Part shown: positions 7,668-16,568 of the stretch, piece after piece
Layout: each line of letters begins with the position of its first letter
Numbering within the stretch: position 1 is the stretch's first letter
Assembly (NCBI RefSeq): GCF_009859475.1
Contig: NZ_CP044549.1
Coordinates: 2,728,001-2,792,000, forward strand
From: Hydrogenophaga sp. BPS33
GTDB lineage: Bacteria; Pseudomonadota; Gammaproteobacteria; Burkholderiales; Burkholderiaceae_C
Reading direction: 5' to 3'
DNA length: 64,000 nt
Notes under the pieces: model-generated
Told to the model about the DNA's origin: nothing
What the model saw: the letters and a program-made list of their open reading frames with translations, nothing else
Database searches by the model: none
Made by a program: the position numbers and the translations under genes

Positions 7668-9619
7668 GCCGTGGCTCCAGGGGTGCACTGGCTGAGCCAC
7701 AGCGAACCATCGGCCTCGAGCCTCCATTGCCAGCCTGCCGGCACCCACACCGTGGTGGTGGCGGCGAACAGGGCTTGCGGTCCCAGGCCTTCGGGCGCGC
7801 AGCCGGCCCACAGCGCAGGGTCGGGCCGCAGGTGATGCGCCTGCACGCCGGGCGTGGGCACGTCCTGCTCGAACACGCCGCGCAGCAGACCCACGACCGC
7901 TTCGGCACCCGCGGGCATCTGGCCGCGCAAGGCTTCGTAGCGCGCGGCAAAGCGCGCTTGCAGGGTGGGCAGGTCATCGTCGGGCGACCAAGCCACTTCT
8001 ACCGGGCTGCCTTGTCCCTTGAGCACGATCTCCAGGCTCCAGCGAATGGCGGCGCAAGCCGTTGCAGGTTGTAGCGCGTCGCGCAGGGCAACGAGTGTTG
8101 AGAGGCTCTCGCTGTCGAGCGCGAGCGCACAGGCTTTCTCCACTGTCTGCGTTGGCGGTGAGGCGAGCAAGCCGAGCGCGGCCACCACGCCCGCGTGCGC
8201 GATCACGCGCACCTGCGAGACACCGGCGAGCTCGGCCACCTCGGCCACGTGCTGCGCGCCCCCACCGCCGGCGGCGACGAGCACGCAGTCGGCGGGGTGG
8301 ATGTTGCGCTGGAACGCGCGCATCTTCACGCTCTCGGCCATCGCCGTGGCGGCGGTGGCCACGATGGCCCGTGCCGCGTCATGGGCGGGAATGCCCAGGG
8401 GCTGAGCGATGTCGCGTTCGATCGCGGCTTGGGCCAGGGCCACGTCCAGCACCACGCCGCCCGAGAGCTGGCGCGGCAGGCGGTCGAGCAGCAGCAGCGC
8501 GTCGGTGAGCGTGGCGTGCGTGCCGCCCAGGCCATACGCCGCGGGTCCGGGCGAAGCGCCTTGCGAGCGTGGCCCCAGGCGCAAGCCGCCGCCCGCGTTC
8601 ACGCTGGCCAGGCTTCCGCCGCCGAGGGAGAGCGACTCCACGTCGGCACAGCGCAGCCGCAGCGCGAGCTCGCCGCAGAGCAGGGTGTCGGTGAAGAGCG
8701 GGCGGCCCGCTTCGAGAATGCCGATGTCGGTGCTGGTGCCGCCCACATCGATGGACATGACCACCTGCGCGGTGTCGCCATCGGGCAGGCTCGCGGCCAC
8801 GCCTTGCAACGCGGCGCAGGGGCCGGACATCGCCAGGCCGATCGGGCGTTGTGCCGCGTCCTGCCACGGCGCGATGCCGCCTTCGGATCGCATCAAGGCG
8901 GGCGCGGGCAGGCCGCGGGTGGCGAGCGCATCGCCCAGTTGCCGCAGGTACTGCTGCACCAGCGGCTTGCTGTAGGCGTCGAAGGCGGTGGCCAGAAAAC
9001 GTTCGAATTCGCGCGGCTTGGGGTCGACCTCGGCCGAGAGCGAGACCATCAGTTGCGGCTCGGCTTGCAACAGCCACTCGCGCACCTGCTGCTCGTGCGC
9101 CGGGCGCAGGTGCGAGAACAGCAGGCAGACCGCGACCGCGCGCACGCCCTCGGCGGCGATGCGGTGGGCCAGGGCGGTGATCTGCTCGCGTTGCAGCGGC
9201 TCGATCTCCGTGCCTTGCGCGTCCACGCGAGCGGCGATCTCGAACCGCAGTGCGGCGGGAAACAGGCGCCGCTCGGGCGTGGGCGGCCGCACGGCGGGTG
9301 TGTACAGGTCGCGCCGGTCCTGCCGCGCGAGCGCGAGCACATCGCGCATGCCGGCGTTCGTGATCACCGCGATGGGGCCGTCGTTCTGCTCCAGCAACAG
9401 GTTGGTGACGACGGTGGAGCCATGCACGATGCGCGCGACCTGGGCGGGTTCGATGCCGCTCTCGTCCAGCATGCGTTGCACCGCCTGCAGGATCGGTTGC
9501 ACCAGGTGCCCGTCTTCGCGGGGGTGTTTGAGGCTGCGCAGCTCGCCATGCGAAGAGCAGGCCACCACATCGATGAAGGTGCCTCCCATGTCGATGCCGA
9601 TGGACCACTGGAGTGTCAT
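7664..9619 (-). CDS. hyuA: Hydantoinase A/oxoprolinase family protein (ATP-binding subunit)
   Basis: A 651-residue ATP-binding subunit of an N-methylhydantoinase/oxoprolinase. It has the N-terminal phosphate-binding loop (SIGIDMGGTFIDVVA, residues 6-20) and a second actin-like motif, VMSIDVGGTSTDIGI, near residue 290. EGGIAPW and GPCAALQGVAAS lie between them, as in the family. It begins 9 bases after the stop of the FAD dehydrogenase and overlaps hyuB by four bases. The length is slightly below the usual 680-700 residues but no key motif appears missing. Confidence 0.9.
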   Translation of the reverse strand: MTLQWSIGIDMGGTFIDVVACSSHGELRSLKHPREDGHLVQPILQAVQRMLDESGIEPAQVARIVHGSTVVTNLLLEQNDGPIAVITNAGMRDVLALARQDRRDLYTPAVRPPTPERRLFPAALRFEIAARVDAQGTEIEPLQREQITALAHRIAAEGVRAVAVCLLFSHLRPAHEQQVREWLLQAEPQLMVSLSAEVDPKPREFERFLATAFDAYSKPLVQQYLRQLGDALATRGLPAPALMRSEGGIAPWQDAAQRPIGLAMSGPCAALQGVAASLPDGDTAQVVMSIDVGGTSTDIGILEAGRPLFTDTLLCGELALRLRCADVESLSLGGGSLASVNAGGGLRLGPRSQGASPGPAAYGLGGTHATLTDALLLLDRLPRQLSGGVVLDVALAQAAIERDIAQPLGIPAHDAARAIVATAATAMAESVKMRAFQRNIHPADCVLVAAGGGGAQHVAEVAELAGVSQVRVIAHAGVVAALGLLASPPTQTVEKACALALDSESLSTLVALRDALQPATACAAIRWSLEIVLKGQGSPVEVAWSPDDDLPTLQARFAARYEALRGQMPAGAEAVVGLLRGVFEQDVPTPGVQAHHLRPDPALWAGCAPEGLGPQALFAATTTVWVPAGWQWRLEADGSLWLSQCTPGATA

Positions 9620-9628
9620 GCCCGATCC

Positions 9629-10867
9629 TCAGCGAAAGCGCTGCGCGCTGAAGGGCGAGAGGTCTACCTGCGTCGCTCGGCCCGCCACCAGGTGGGCTAC
9701 CTCGCGGCCGGTGGCCGCGCCCATGCACATGCCCATGTGGCCATGGCCGAAGGCCAGCCAGGCGTTCTCGGCGTCGCGGCTGCGGTCGATCACGGGCAGG
9801 CTGTCGGGCATGCAGGGCCGATGGCCCATCCACTGCGTCACCTCGGAGGTGTCCAGGTGCGGGAACAGCAACTGGCCCTGGCGCAGCAAGGCCTGTGCGC
9901 GCTCGTAGTTCGGCGCGGGCTTGAGGCCCGCGAACTCCACCGTGCCCGCCAGCCGCAGGCCCATGGCCATCGGGTTGACCATGATGTTGTTCTCCGACGC
10001 CATCACCGTGTGGCGCAGCTTCAGGTTGGAACTGCGCACGGTGACGTGGTAGCCGCGCTGCGTCTCCAGTGGCACGCGGTTGCCCAGCTGTTTCGCCAGC
10101 GTCCCGGACCAGGCGCCTGCCGCCACCACCACACCGTCGACAGCCAGGGCTTCCCCGCTGTCCATGCGCAGGCCGGTGACGCGCCTGCCTTGGCGTTCGA
10201 AGCCGGTGACCGAACGGTGGTCGTGGCGCGCGCCGTCGCGCACGCTTTGCGCCACGAGCGCCTTGACCAGTTGCGAGGGGTCCAGCGTGGAGCCGTTGTC
10301 GGGCGCGAGGATGCCGAAGCGGAAGCGTCCTTTCAAGTCCGGTTCGAGTTCTTCCAATTCGTCGCGCTCGACGTTGACCAGGTTCACGCCAAGCGACTTG
10401 CGCAGCGCCATGCCCCACTTCCACTGGTCCGCCGCTTCGCGCGAGGAATACACGTAGAGGCAGCCGGTGCGGCGCACCAGCGCGTTCGCGTCGGCGTGGT
10501 CGAGCAAGGGGCCATAACAATCGAAGATCGGGCGCAGCAAGGTCTGCAGCGCGGTGGCGATGCGCGTGACCTCCTGCGGTGTGGAGTGCTGCAGCATGCG
10601 GATCAGCCAGGGCGCCACGCGCGGCAGGTAACTGGTGCGGATGGTCAACGGGCCCAGCGGGTCGAGCAGCCAGCTGGGCACCTTCTTCCACATGTTGGGC
10701 ATGCCCACGGGCAGGCAGGCGCTGGGAGAGAGCGAGCCGGCGTTGCCGAAGGAGCAGGCCTCGCCCGGTTCCAGGGGATCGACAAAGGTGATCTGGTGGC
10801 CGTCGCGCTGCAGCCAGGCGGCAGTGCAGGCGCCGACGATGCCTGTGCCTACGACGGCGATGTGCAT
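9629..10867 (-). CDS. D-amino-acid dehydrogenase-like FAD oxidoreductase (DadA/DAO family)
   Basis: A 412-residue flavoenzyme with an N-terminal Rossmann FAD motif (VVGTGIVGACTAAWL) ending in FVDP, a GSLSPSACLP active-site region typical of DadA, and a C-terminal FAD-closing segment WLAFGHGHMGMCMGAATG. It is the first gene of the minus-strand operon, divergent from a LysR gene. Such enzymes oxidise D-amino acids to imino acids and feed electrons to the respiratory chain. Together with HyuA/HyuB and RidA it suggests a route in which a ring amide is opened and the amino acid is oxidised. Confidence 0.88.
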   Translation of the reverse strand: MHIAVVGTGIVGACTAAWLQRDGHQITFVDPLEPGEACSFGNAGSLSPSACLPVGMPNMWKKVPSWLLDPLGPLTIRTSYLPRVAPWLIRMLQHSTPQEVTRIATALQTLLRPIFDCYGPLLDHADANALVRRTGCLYVYSSREAADQWKWGMALRKSLGVNLVNVERDELEELEPDLKGRFRFGILAPDNGSTLDPSQLVKALVAQSVRDGARHDHRSVTGFERQGRRVTGLRMDSGEALAVDGVVVAAGAWSGTLAKQLGNRVPLETQRGYHVTVRSSNLKLRHTVMASENNIMVNPMAMGLRLAGTVEFAGLKPAPNYERAQALLRQGQLLFPHLDTSEVTQWMGHRPCMPDSLPVIDRSRDAENAWLAFGHGHMGMCMGAATGREVAHLVAGRATQVDLSPFSAQRFR

Positions 10868-10952
10868 GGGTTGCGAACGCTTTCTACAAGGGGAATCGGA
10901 TGTCTCGCGGGCATTCTATGAACGCTCCTCATCATCAACCAAGCGAATTCTT

Positions 10953-10968
10953 TTGATACATTGATCAA
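10953..10968. promoter_or_regulatory. Candidate LysR-type operator between divergent genes
   Basis: TTGAT-ACATTG-ATCAA, an interrupted palindrome with the length and T...A ends typical of LysR sites, in the 154-base region between the dehydrogenase start (10867) and the LysR start (11022). The surrounding DNA is clearly richer in A/T than the genes. Assignment to the adjacent LysR is inference. Confidence 0.5.
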
Positions 10969-11021
10969 GAAACCTGATGCGGGTGCACGCACCCCGCCAG
11001 GGCACCTTTTTGGACCGGACC

Positions 11022-11924
11022 ATGAATATCAGCCTGCGACAGATGCGCGCCTTCGCCGCCGTGACCCAAAGCGGCAGCTTCACCGGCGCGGCCCGCCAGC
11101 TCAACCTCACACAGTCCGCCGTGAGCATGCTGGTGCAGCAGCTCGAACAGGCGCTGCACCTGCAGCTGTTCGACCGCAGTCGCACGGCCATCACCCTCAC
11201 CGAAGCCGGCAAGAACCTGCTGCCGCTGGCGCAGCGCATCCTGGAGGACGTGCGCCAGGTGGTGGAGGGCGCCTCCGAGATCCGCGCACTGCGCCGGGGC
11301 TTCCTGCGCGTGGCGACCTCGCAGATGATGGCTTGCACCTGGGTGGCCTCGGTGCTCACCGAGTTCGGCCAGCAGCACCCGGGCATCGGCCTGCGCCTGA
11401 CCGATGCGGTGGCCGACGATGTGGTCGACACCGTGCGCCACGGCGCGGTGGAGCTGGGCATCGGCCCCGAGCGCGCGACCGGCGACGACGTCACGCGCAG
11501 CTTTCTCATGAACGTGCCGATCCGTCTCGTGTGCCCAAAAGGCCACCCGGCGTATGGACGCGCCAGCGTGGCGTGGAAGGACCTGCGCGACGAACGCTGG
11601 ATCAGCTACTCGCACGAATTCGGCCGCCACGTGGAGCGCGCGCTGCACACCCACGGGCACGACTTCTCGCTGAACACCGCCAGCGACGTGGGCTACCTCA
11701 CCACCGCCATGGCGCTGGCCGGCCACGGCATGGGCGTGTTGCTGGCACCGGAATACGCGCGCTCCTTCGCCGACAACTTCGGCGTGCGCTTCGTGCCGCT
11801 GCGCGCGCCGGCCATCCAGCGCGAGTACTTCGTGTACCAGCGCAAGGGGCAGTCGCTCTCACCCTCGGCGCAGACTTTTCTGAAGATGCTGCGGCAACGG
11901 GGTGGGGGCGCGAAGCGCGGGTAA
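11022..11924 (+). CDS. LysR-family transcriptional regulator
   Basis: A 300-residue LysR regulator: winged helix-turn-helix at the N-terminus (MNISLRQMRAFAAV, then GAARQLNLTQSAVSMLVQQL) and a substrate-binding domain from about residue 90. The start at 11022 places the HTH at the normal position. It is transcribed away from the D-amino-acid/hydantoinase operon, the classic arrangement for a LysR activator of the divergent operon. The inducer is unknown. Confidence 0.92.
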   Translation: MNISLRQMRAFAAVTQSGSFTGAARQLNLTQSAVSMLVQQLEQALHLQLFDRSRTAITLTEAGKNLLPLAQRILEDVRQVVEGASEIRALRRGFLRVATSQMMACTWVASVLTEFGQQHPGIGLRLTDAVADDVVDTVRHGAVELGIGPERATGDDVTRSFLMNVPIRLVCPKGHPAYGRASVAWKDLRDERWISYSHEFGRHVERALHTHGHDFSLNTASDVGYLTTAMALAGHGMGVLLAPEYARSFADNFGVRFVPLRAPAIQREYFVYQRKGQSLSPSAQTFLKMLRQRGGGAKRG

Positions 11925-11945
11925 GCCCGCGCGGGAGGACGGCGA

Positions 11946-13205
11946 TCAGTCCGGTTTGCCGGCCGCCGCCGCCGCGACAGCCGCAGCGCGCAGCTTGTCC
12001 TTCTTGCTCGGCCGCTTGCCCTTGATGCCGCCATCGTTCTGCGTCGGCAGCGCAGGCGCAGCCTCTTCGGTGGGCTCGAAGCCGGGCAGCACTTCCAGCG
12101 GCAGCGACAGGCCCTGGCGTTTCTCGATCACCCGCCAATGCGCCTCGGTGGCCGGTGTCACGAAGCTCACGGCCAGGCCACTCTCGCCCGCGCGCCCGGT
12201 GCGGCCAATGCGGTGCGTGTAATCCACCGGCGAACGCGGCAGGTCGTAGTTCACCACCACGGGCAACTGGTCGATGTGGAGGCCGCGCGCGGCCAGGTCG
12301 GTGGTGACCACCACGTCCCAGCGTTTTTCCTTGAACTCATCGAGCGTCTGCTGGCGCGCGCCCTGGCTGAGCCCGCCGTGGAACGAGGTGGCGAACAGAT
12401 CGCCCTGGTGCAGCTTGGCCGCCACGCGCTCGGCCGCGTATTGCGTGGCCACGAAGACCAGCACGCGCTGCCCATCGTGGGTCTTGATGAGCCGGCGCAG
12501 CAACTCGGTGCGGCGCTTGCTGTCGACCAGGTAGGCCTGCTGCAGGATCACCGCTTCTTCCACCGGTGCGCTCGCAACGTCGATGCGCAAAGGCTCGCGC
12601 AACAGGCCGTTGGCCAGGGCCTGCACCGCGTTCGGAAAAGTGGCCGAGAAGAACAGGTTCTGGCGGCGCGCGGGCAAGAGGGCCAGCACGCGCGCGAGTT
12701 CATCGGCGAAGCCCAGGTCGAGCAGGCGGTCGGCCTCGTCGAGCACCAGATGCTCGACGGCGGAAAGGCGCAGGGCGTTGTGCGCCACCAGGTCGAGCAA
12801 GCGCCCCGGCGTGGCCACCACCACGTCGGCGCCGCCGCGCAAGGCCATCATCTGCGGGTTGATCGACACGCCGCCGAAGACCACCGCGATCTTGGGTTTG
12901 CGCGGCAGGTGTTGCGCCAACGAGCGCACCACCTCGCCGGCCTGTGCCGCGAGTTCGCGCGTGGGCACGACCACCAGGGTGCGTACGCGCCGTGGCGTGA
13001 GCGGCTCCGCTTGTGCCAGACGCTGCAGCAGCGGCAGGGCATAGGCGGCGGTCTTGCCGGAGCCGGTTTGCGCGGTCGCGAGCACATCGTGGCCGGCGAG
13101 CACGGCCGGAATGGCTTCGGACTGGATGGGGGTGGGCGCGGTGAAGCCGAGTTCGGCGGCGGCCTGGGCGAGTGCGGGCGCGAGGCCCAGAGAGGTGAAT
13201 GGCAT
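11946..13205 (-). CDS. rhlE: DEAD-box RNA helicase, RhlE-like
   Basis: A 419-residue DEAD-box helicase with motifs in order: F..LGL and Q motif PTPIQSEAIP, Walker A AQTGSGKT, PTRELA, GG and TPGRLLD, VLDEADRLLDLGF, SATF, VFVATQ, TTDLAARGLHI, and HRIGRTGRAG. It has a short basic tail (KGKRPSKKDKLR then Ala-rich), as in RhlE proteins. It works in RNA remodelling, probably ribosome maturation or RNA decay at low temperature. It is convergent with the LysR gene and divergent from the Sui1-like gene. Confidence 0.88.
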   Translation of the reverse strand: MPFTSLGLAPALAQAAAELGFTAPTPIQSEAIPAVLAGHDVLATAQTGSGKTAAYALPLLQRLAQAEPLTPRRVRTLVVVPTRELAAQAGEVVRSLAQHLPRKPKIAVVFGGVSINPQMMALRGGADVVVATPGRLLDLVAHNALRLSAVEHLVLDEADRLLDLGFADELARVLALLPARRQNLFFSATFPNAVQALANGLLREPLRIDVASAPVEEAVILQQAYLVDSKRRTELLRRLIKTHDGQRVLVFVATQYAAERVAAKLHQGDLFATSFHGGLSQGARQQTLDEFKEKRWDVVVTTDLAARGLHIDQLPVVVNYDLPRSPVDYTHRIGRTGRAGESGLAVSFVTPATEAHWRVIEKRQGLSLPLEVLPGFEPTEEAAPALPTQNDGGIKGKRPSKKDKLRAAAVAAAAAGKPD

Positions 13206-13247
13206 GGAGCAGGGCAGTGTACCGGCCCGCGGCTACGATGTGGCCCC

Positions 13248-13613
13248 ATGAAAAACAAGCTTTCGCTCGGCGGCCTGGTCTATTCCACCGAGACCGGCCG
13301 CATGTGCCCGGACTGCCGCCAGCCGGTGGCGCAATGCGTGTGCAAACAACTGGCCAGGGCCGCGCCGGCGGGCGACGGCACGGTGCGCGTCTCGCGCGAG
13401 ACCAAGGGACGGGGCGGCAAGGCAGTCACGCTGGTCAAGGGCGTTCCCCTGGACGCCGATGCATTGGCCGCGCTGGGCAAACAGCTCAAGGCCACCTGCG
13501 GGACGGGCGGCACCGTGAAGGACGGCGTGATCGAGATCCAGGGCGATCACGTGGAGAAAGTGATGGCGGCGCTGAAGGCCAAAGGCCATAGCGTCAAGCG
13601 GGCGGGTGGGTGA
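13248..13613 (+). CDS. eIF1/Sui1 (YciH)-family translation factor-like protein
   Basis: A 121-residue protein. The N-terminus carries a short Cys-rich segment (MCPDCRQPVAQCVC) that may bind zinc. A Sui1 domain follows, with the marker GRGGKAVTLVKG, then LKATCGTGGTVKDGVIEIQGDH. YciH proteins resemble eIF1 and the C-terminal half of IF3 and may check initiation fidelity. The start is fixed by the 42-base gap to the divergent helicase gene. Confidence 0.88.
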   Translation: MKNKLSLGGLVYSTETGRMCPDCRQPVAQCVCKQLARAAPAGDGTVRVSRETKGRGGKAVTLVKGVPLDADALAALGKQLKATCGTGGTVKDGVIEIQGDHVEKVMAALKAKGHSVKRAGG

Positions 13614-13635
13614 GGCGCCATCGAACGCAGCCGTC

Positions 13636-13706
13636 TCACGCAACCGCGATGGACGCCGTGTAGGTAACGCTCGCGCAAACGGCTTGGGCGTCTGCCTCGG
13701 CCCGCC
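13636..13706 (-). pseudogene. C-terminal remnant of a NYN-domain gene
   Basis: The 71 bases align with the 3' end of the intact NYN-domain gene at 23037-23489, including its stop (TCACGC...GCGAT.GAC.CCGT.TAG), with about seven bases missing in the middle. Read on the minus strand the fragment encodes GGPRQTPKPFARA, against GGRQTPRPFVAAC in the intact gene. A shifted frame then gives YTASIAVA against YTESIATA. The upstream part of the gene is absent. The rest of 13614-13822 shows no gene. Confidence 0.55.
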
Positions 13707-13822
13707 TGCGCATTTATTTTTTCTAAAGCCTTTCGAAAGAATTCGAGCATTGTTGAGCAACGCGGTGGCACCTACGATGAGCTCGAACGTGCCCGCGCGC
13801 TGCGGGCAGATCCCGCAGGCCT

Positions 13823-15070
13823 ATGGAATCAAGTCCACGCATGAATGACGCCAACCCTTCGCCCCACGATTTCGCCGCCCGCACGCAGGCGCTCAACATC
13901 TATTCCGGGCAAGACGCCCTGGCCAACCTGCCGCGCGAATTGCGCCGACACGGTGTGCGGCGGGCCCTGGTGCTCTGCGGCAAAAGCGTCAACGAGAAGA
14001 CCGATCTGATCCGACGCATCGAAACCTTGGCCGAATCCGGTGTCATCGGTGTGTTCGCGGGCATCACGGAGGGTGCCCCGGCCGAATGCATCGAGGACGC
14101 TGCTCGTGTGGCGCTTGAGCTGCGCGCAGACGGTCTGATTGCCGTGGGCGCTGGCAGTGTGATCAAGGGTGCGCGCGTCGTCGCCATGCTGATGGGAGAA
14201 GGTCGTCCGTTGCAGGAGATGGCGACGCGCCATGTCGAGGGCCTCCCGCCTGTGAGCCAGCGTCTCCTGGCGCCCAAGCTGCCGATCTTCAATGTGCTGA
14301 CGTCGCCCACGTCGGCCCAGCACCGCGCAGGCTCGGCGGTGCGCTACCACGGCAGTGCACACCACCTGGAGTTCTTTGATCCGAAGACGCGACCCAAGGC
14401 CGTGTTCTGGGACGCACAGGCATTGGCCACGGCACCACTGTCGCTCCAGCGCTCCACCAGTTTCGAAATCTACTGGTGGTCGCTCATGTGCATGGGCGCT
14501 GTAGACACTTGCAATCCACTGGTGCAGGCGAGCCGGCGCCAGGCGTGGCGGCTTGCGCGCGCTGCCTACCCACGCCTGGGCTCGACGGCCGCCAGTAGTG
14601 CGCAGATCGACCTGTGCGCCGCCGCCTTGCTGCAGAACCGGGACGAAGAAGACGGTGGCCGTCCCTGGTCTTGCCATTTGCTCGCGCGTGCGGCGTATGC
14701 CGTGGCGGTCGGTGTGTTCAATCATTACCGGGGTATCACGCAGTCGCATGGCTATGCCGGCATGGCGCCCGCCGTGATCCGCCACCTGGGTCCTCAAGTG
14801 CCCGATGTGCTGGTCGCTCTCGGAGAGGCGCTGGGCCTGGCCAACCTGGACCGCGATGCCGGGCTCGCGGAGCGTGTGGCCTCGGCGGTGGAGAAGGAAT
14901 TCGAGGCCTTGGGCTGGCAGGGCAAGCTCGCGGGACGCGGCATACCGGGCGCGGACGCGCCGCTGCTGGTGGGCTTTGCGCTGCGCAACTACAACGCCAA
15001 TCACGACCGCTTGCTCGATGCGCACGTCGATGGCCTGCAACGTGCTATCGAAGCCAGCCTTCGAGTTTGA
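13823..15070 (+). CDS. Iron-containing alcohol dehydrogenase family protein with altered metal site
   Basis: A 415-residue member of the group III Fe-ADH/maleylacetate-reductase fold. The N-terminal nucleotide domain shows GVRRALVLCGKSV and a GGGS-like turn AVGAGSVIKGA; PTSAQHRAGSA matches the family's TTAGTGSE region only loosely. In active iron ADHs the metal is held by a DxxxH motif plus two later His. Here the first motif reads FEIYWWSLMCMG, without the Asp/His pair, while later His residues (WSCHLLARAAY, SHGYAGMAP) remain. It may be inactive or use another cofactor. An ATG at 13841 is an equally possible start. Confidence 0.7.
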   Translation: MESSPRMNDANPSPHDFAARTQALNIYSGQDALANLPRELRRHGVRRALVLCGKSVNEKTDLIRRIETLAESGVIGVFAGITEGAPAECIEDAARVALELRADGLIAVGAGSVIKGARVVAMLMGEGRPLQEMATRHVEGLPPVSQRLLAPKLPIFNVLTSPTSAQHRAGSAVRYHGSAHHLEFFDPKTRPKAVFWDAQALATAPLSLQRSTSFEIYWWSLMCMGAVDTCNPLVQASRRQAWRLARAAYPRLGSTAASSAQIDLCAAALLQNRDEEDGGRPWSCHLLARAAYAVAVGVFNHYRGITQSHGYAGMAPAVIRHLGPQVPDVLVALGEALGLANLDRDAGLAERVASAVEKEFEALGWQGKLAGRGIPGADAPLLVGFALRNYNANHDRLLDAHVDGLQRAIEASLRV

Positions 15071-15088
15071 AGCGCGGGGTCCCGGCGC

Positions 15089-15985
15089 TCACGGCTGTTC
15101 GGCCGCCACTTCCTCGAGCAGCCAGGCGCGAAACAGTTCGAAGGCAGGGCCTGTGGGCTGGTTGGTGGGCCAGCCGAAGAAGTAACCTTTGGAGCTCGAT
15201 GCCGTCAGCGCGAACGGCGCGACCAGCGAGCCATCGGCCAGGTTGGCCGTGGCGTAGACGCGCTGGACCATGGCCACGCCCATGCCGTCCAGCGCCGCGC
15301 GGATTGACAGCGACGAGTTGCCGAAAGACAGGTTGTGTGCTGGCTTCGCATCGGGCAAGCCGGCGAGCGACAGCCATTGATGCCAATCGTCCGCGCGAGA
15401 CACGGAATGCAGCAGCGTGAACTGCAAGAGGTCTGCCGGGCTTTCGAGCGGCGCCCGGTTTTCGAGCAGCTTCGGGCTGCACACGGGCATGAAGACGTCG
15501 TCGAACAGCCGGATGCCCGAGATGCCGGGGGGCAAATGCGTGCCCACGTAAGAGGCCATGTCTACTTCGTCCGAGTCGAACTGCACCGGTCGGAAGCTCG
15601 TCATCATCTGAATGTCCAGCTCGGGATGTGCGCCGTGAAAGCGCGCGAGTCGGGGCATGAGCCATTTTTCCGCGAGCGTGGGCAGCAGCGTAAGCCGCAG
15701 TGTGCGAAGTTTGGGCTGGCGCGTGATCGCATCGCAAGCCAGGCTGATCATGTCCAGCGCCTGCGTCACTTGCGGTTGCAGCACTTGTCCGGCATCGGTC
15801 AGTTCGATGGTGCGCCCTTTGCGCTGGATCAAGGCCACGCCCAGCACATCTTCGAGCAACTTGACCTGCTGGCTCACGGCTCCGGGCGTGACGCACAACT
15901 CGCTGGCCGCCTTGGTCACGCTCAGGTGCCGCGCAGCCGCTTCGAAGGCGCGCAGACCGGCCAGGGGGAGATGGGAACGGTTCAT
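15089..15985 (-). CDS. LysR-family regulator (GcvA-like)
   Basis: A 298-residue LysR regulator of the GcvA subgroup: PLAGLRAFEAAARHLSVTKA then ELCVTPGAVSQQVKLLED forms the winged HTH. The effector domain carries the usual MASYVG and SLSIRAALDGMGVAM segments. It is divergent from the acyl-CoA operon beginning at 16176 and probably controls it; two inverted motifs lie in the shared intergenic DNA. Confidence 0.9.
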   Translation of the reverse strand: MNRSHLPLAGLRAFEAAARHLSVTKAASELCVTPGAVSQQVKLLEDVLGVALIQRKGRTIELTDAGQVLQPQVTQALDMISLACDAITRQPKLRTLRLTLLPTLAEKWLMPRLARFHGAHPELDIQMMTSFRPVQFDSDEVDMASYVGTHLPPGISGIRLFDDVFMPVCSPKLLENRAPLESPADLLQFTLLHSVSRADDWHQWLSLAGLPDAKPAHNLSFGNSSLSIRAALDGMGVAMVQRVYATANLADGSLVAPFALTASSSKGYFFGWPTNQPTGPAFELFRAWLLEEVAAEQP

Positions 15986-15999
15986 CGTGTCTGGATTTC

Positions 16000-16101
16000 C
16001 ACGTTTTAGTCCGGCTCAATCGAGGCAGGGTGCAAAAAAGCAAGGGTTATTGCTGATGAGCGCATAAGGCTGCCTTGAATCGTTAGACATTCTAAAACGT
16101 G
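16000..16101. promoter_or_regulatory. Divergent promoter region with LysR-type inverted repeats
   Basis: CACGTTTTAG (16000-16009) recurs as its exact reverse complement CTAAAACGTG (16092-16101). The second copy overlaps a tighter palindrome TTAGA-CAT-TCTAA (16083-16095) with the T-N11-A form of LysR sites. The 190-base region separates the LysR start from the operon of acyl-CoA genes. Binding by the adjacent LysR is inference. Confidence 0.5.
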
Positions 16102-16175
16102 ATGTCAGCAAACATGCATTGTTTGGCTGGGGGTGCGCTTCTACCATTTGCATCGCTTAACCACCGAGACCAACG

Positions 16176-16568
16176 ATGCAACTGACCCAGCGCGAAGCGC
16201 CCTATATGCGCGAAACGGCCGATGGTGTGGTCCTCATGGCCGCACGTGCACGCCGCGGTGCCGACCTGCAGTTCCCGCCGCCCGCATTCGTCCACGGCCC
16301 GTCCGATGCGGCAGACCTTGCGGACGTGGAAATCGGCCCTCAAGGCTTGCTGTACACCTACAGCATCGTCCATCCCGGCCGTGACAAGCCCCCCTATGGC
16401 CTGGCGATGGTCGACTTCGAACCGGGTGTGCGCGTGTTTGGCCGGCTGCTCGTTGAGCCAGGCAGCGAGCCAGAGCTGGGCGCGCTGGTGAAGGTGGTGC
16501 CGTTCGCGCTGCAGGACGGTACACCCGACTACGCTTTTGAACCTTTGCCAGGAGCCACCCATGCGTGA
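16176..16568 (+). CDS. OB-fold (DUF35-type) thiolase partner protein
   Basis: A 130-residue protein resembling the OB-fold part of DUF35 acyl-CoA-associated proteins: GLLYTYSIVHPG followed by PYGLAMVDFEPGVRVFGRLL. Such proteins usually precede SCP2-type thiolases and form a complex with them. The expected rubredoxin-like zinc knuckle is not evident: no Cys pairs are seen. Its stop overlaps the thiolase start by eight bases, supporting a coupled two-subunit enzyme. Confidence 0.75.
   Translation: MQLTQREAPYMRETADGVVLMAARARRGADLQFPPPAFVHGPSDAADLADVEIGPQGLLYTYSIVHPGRDKPPYGLAMVDFEPGVRVFGRLLVEPGSEPELGALVKVVPFALQDGTPDYAFEPLPGATHA

Noticed and set aside
8195..10921. A 908-codon open frame on the + strand opposite hyuA and the dehydrogenase
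   Set aside because: Composition and lack of motifs mark it as an antisense artefact of high-GC codon use.
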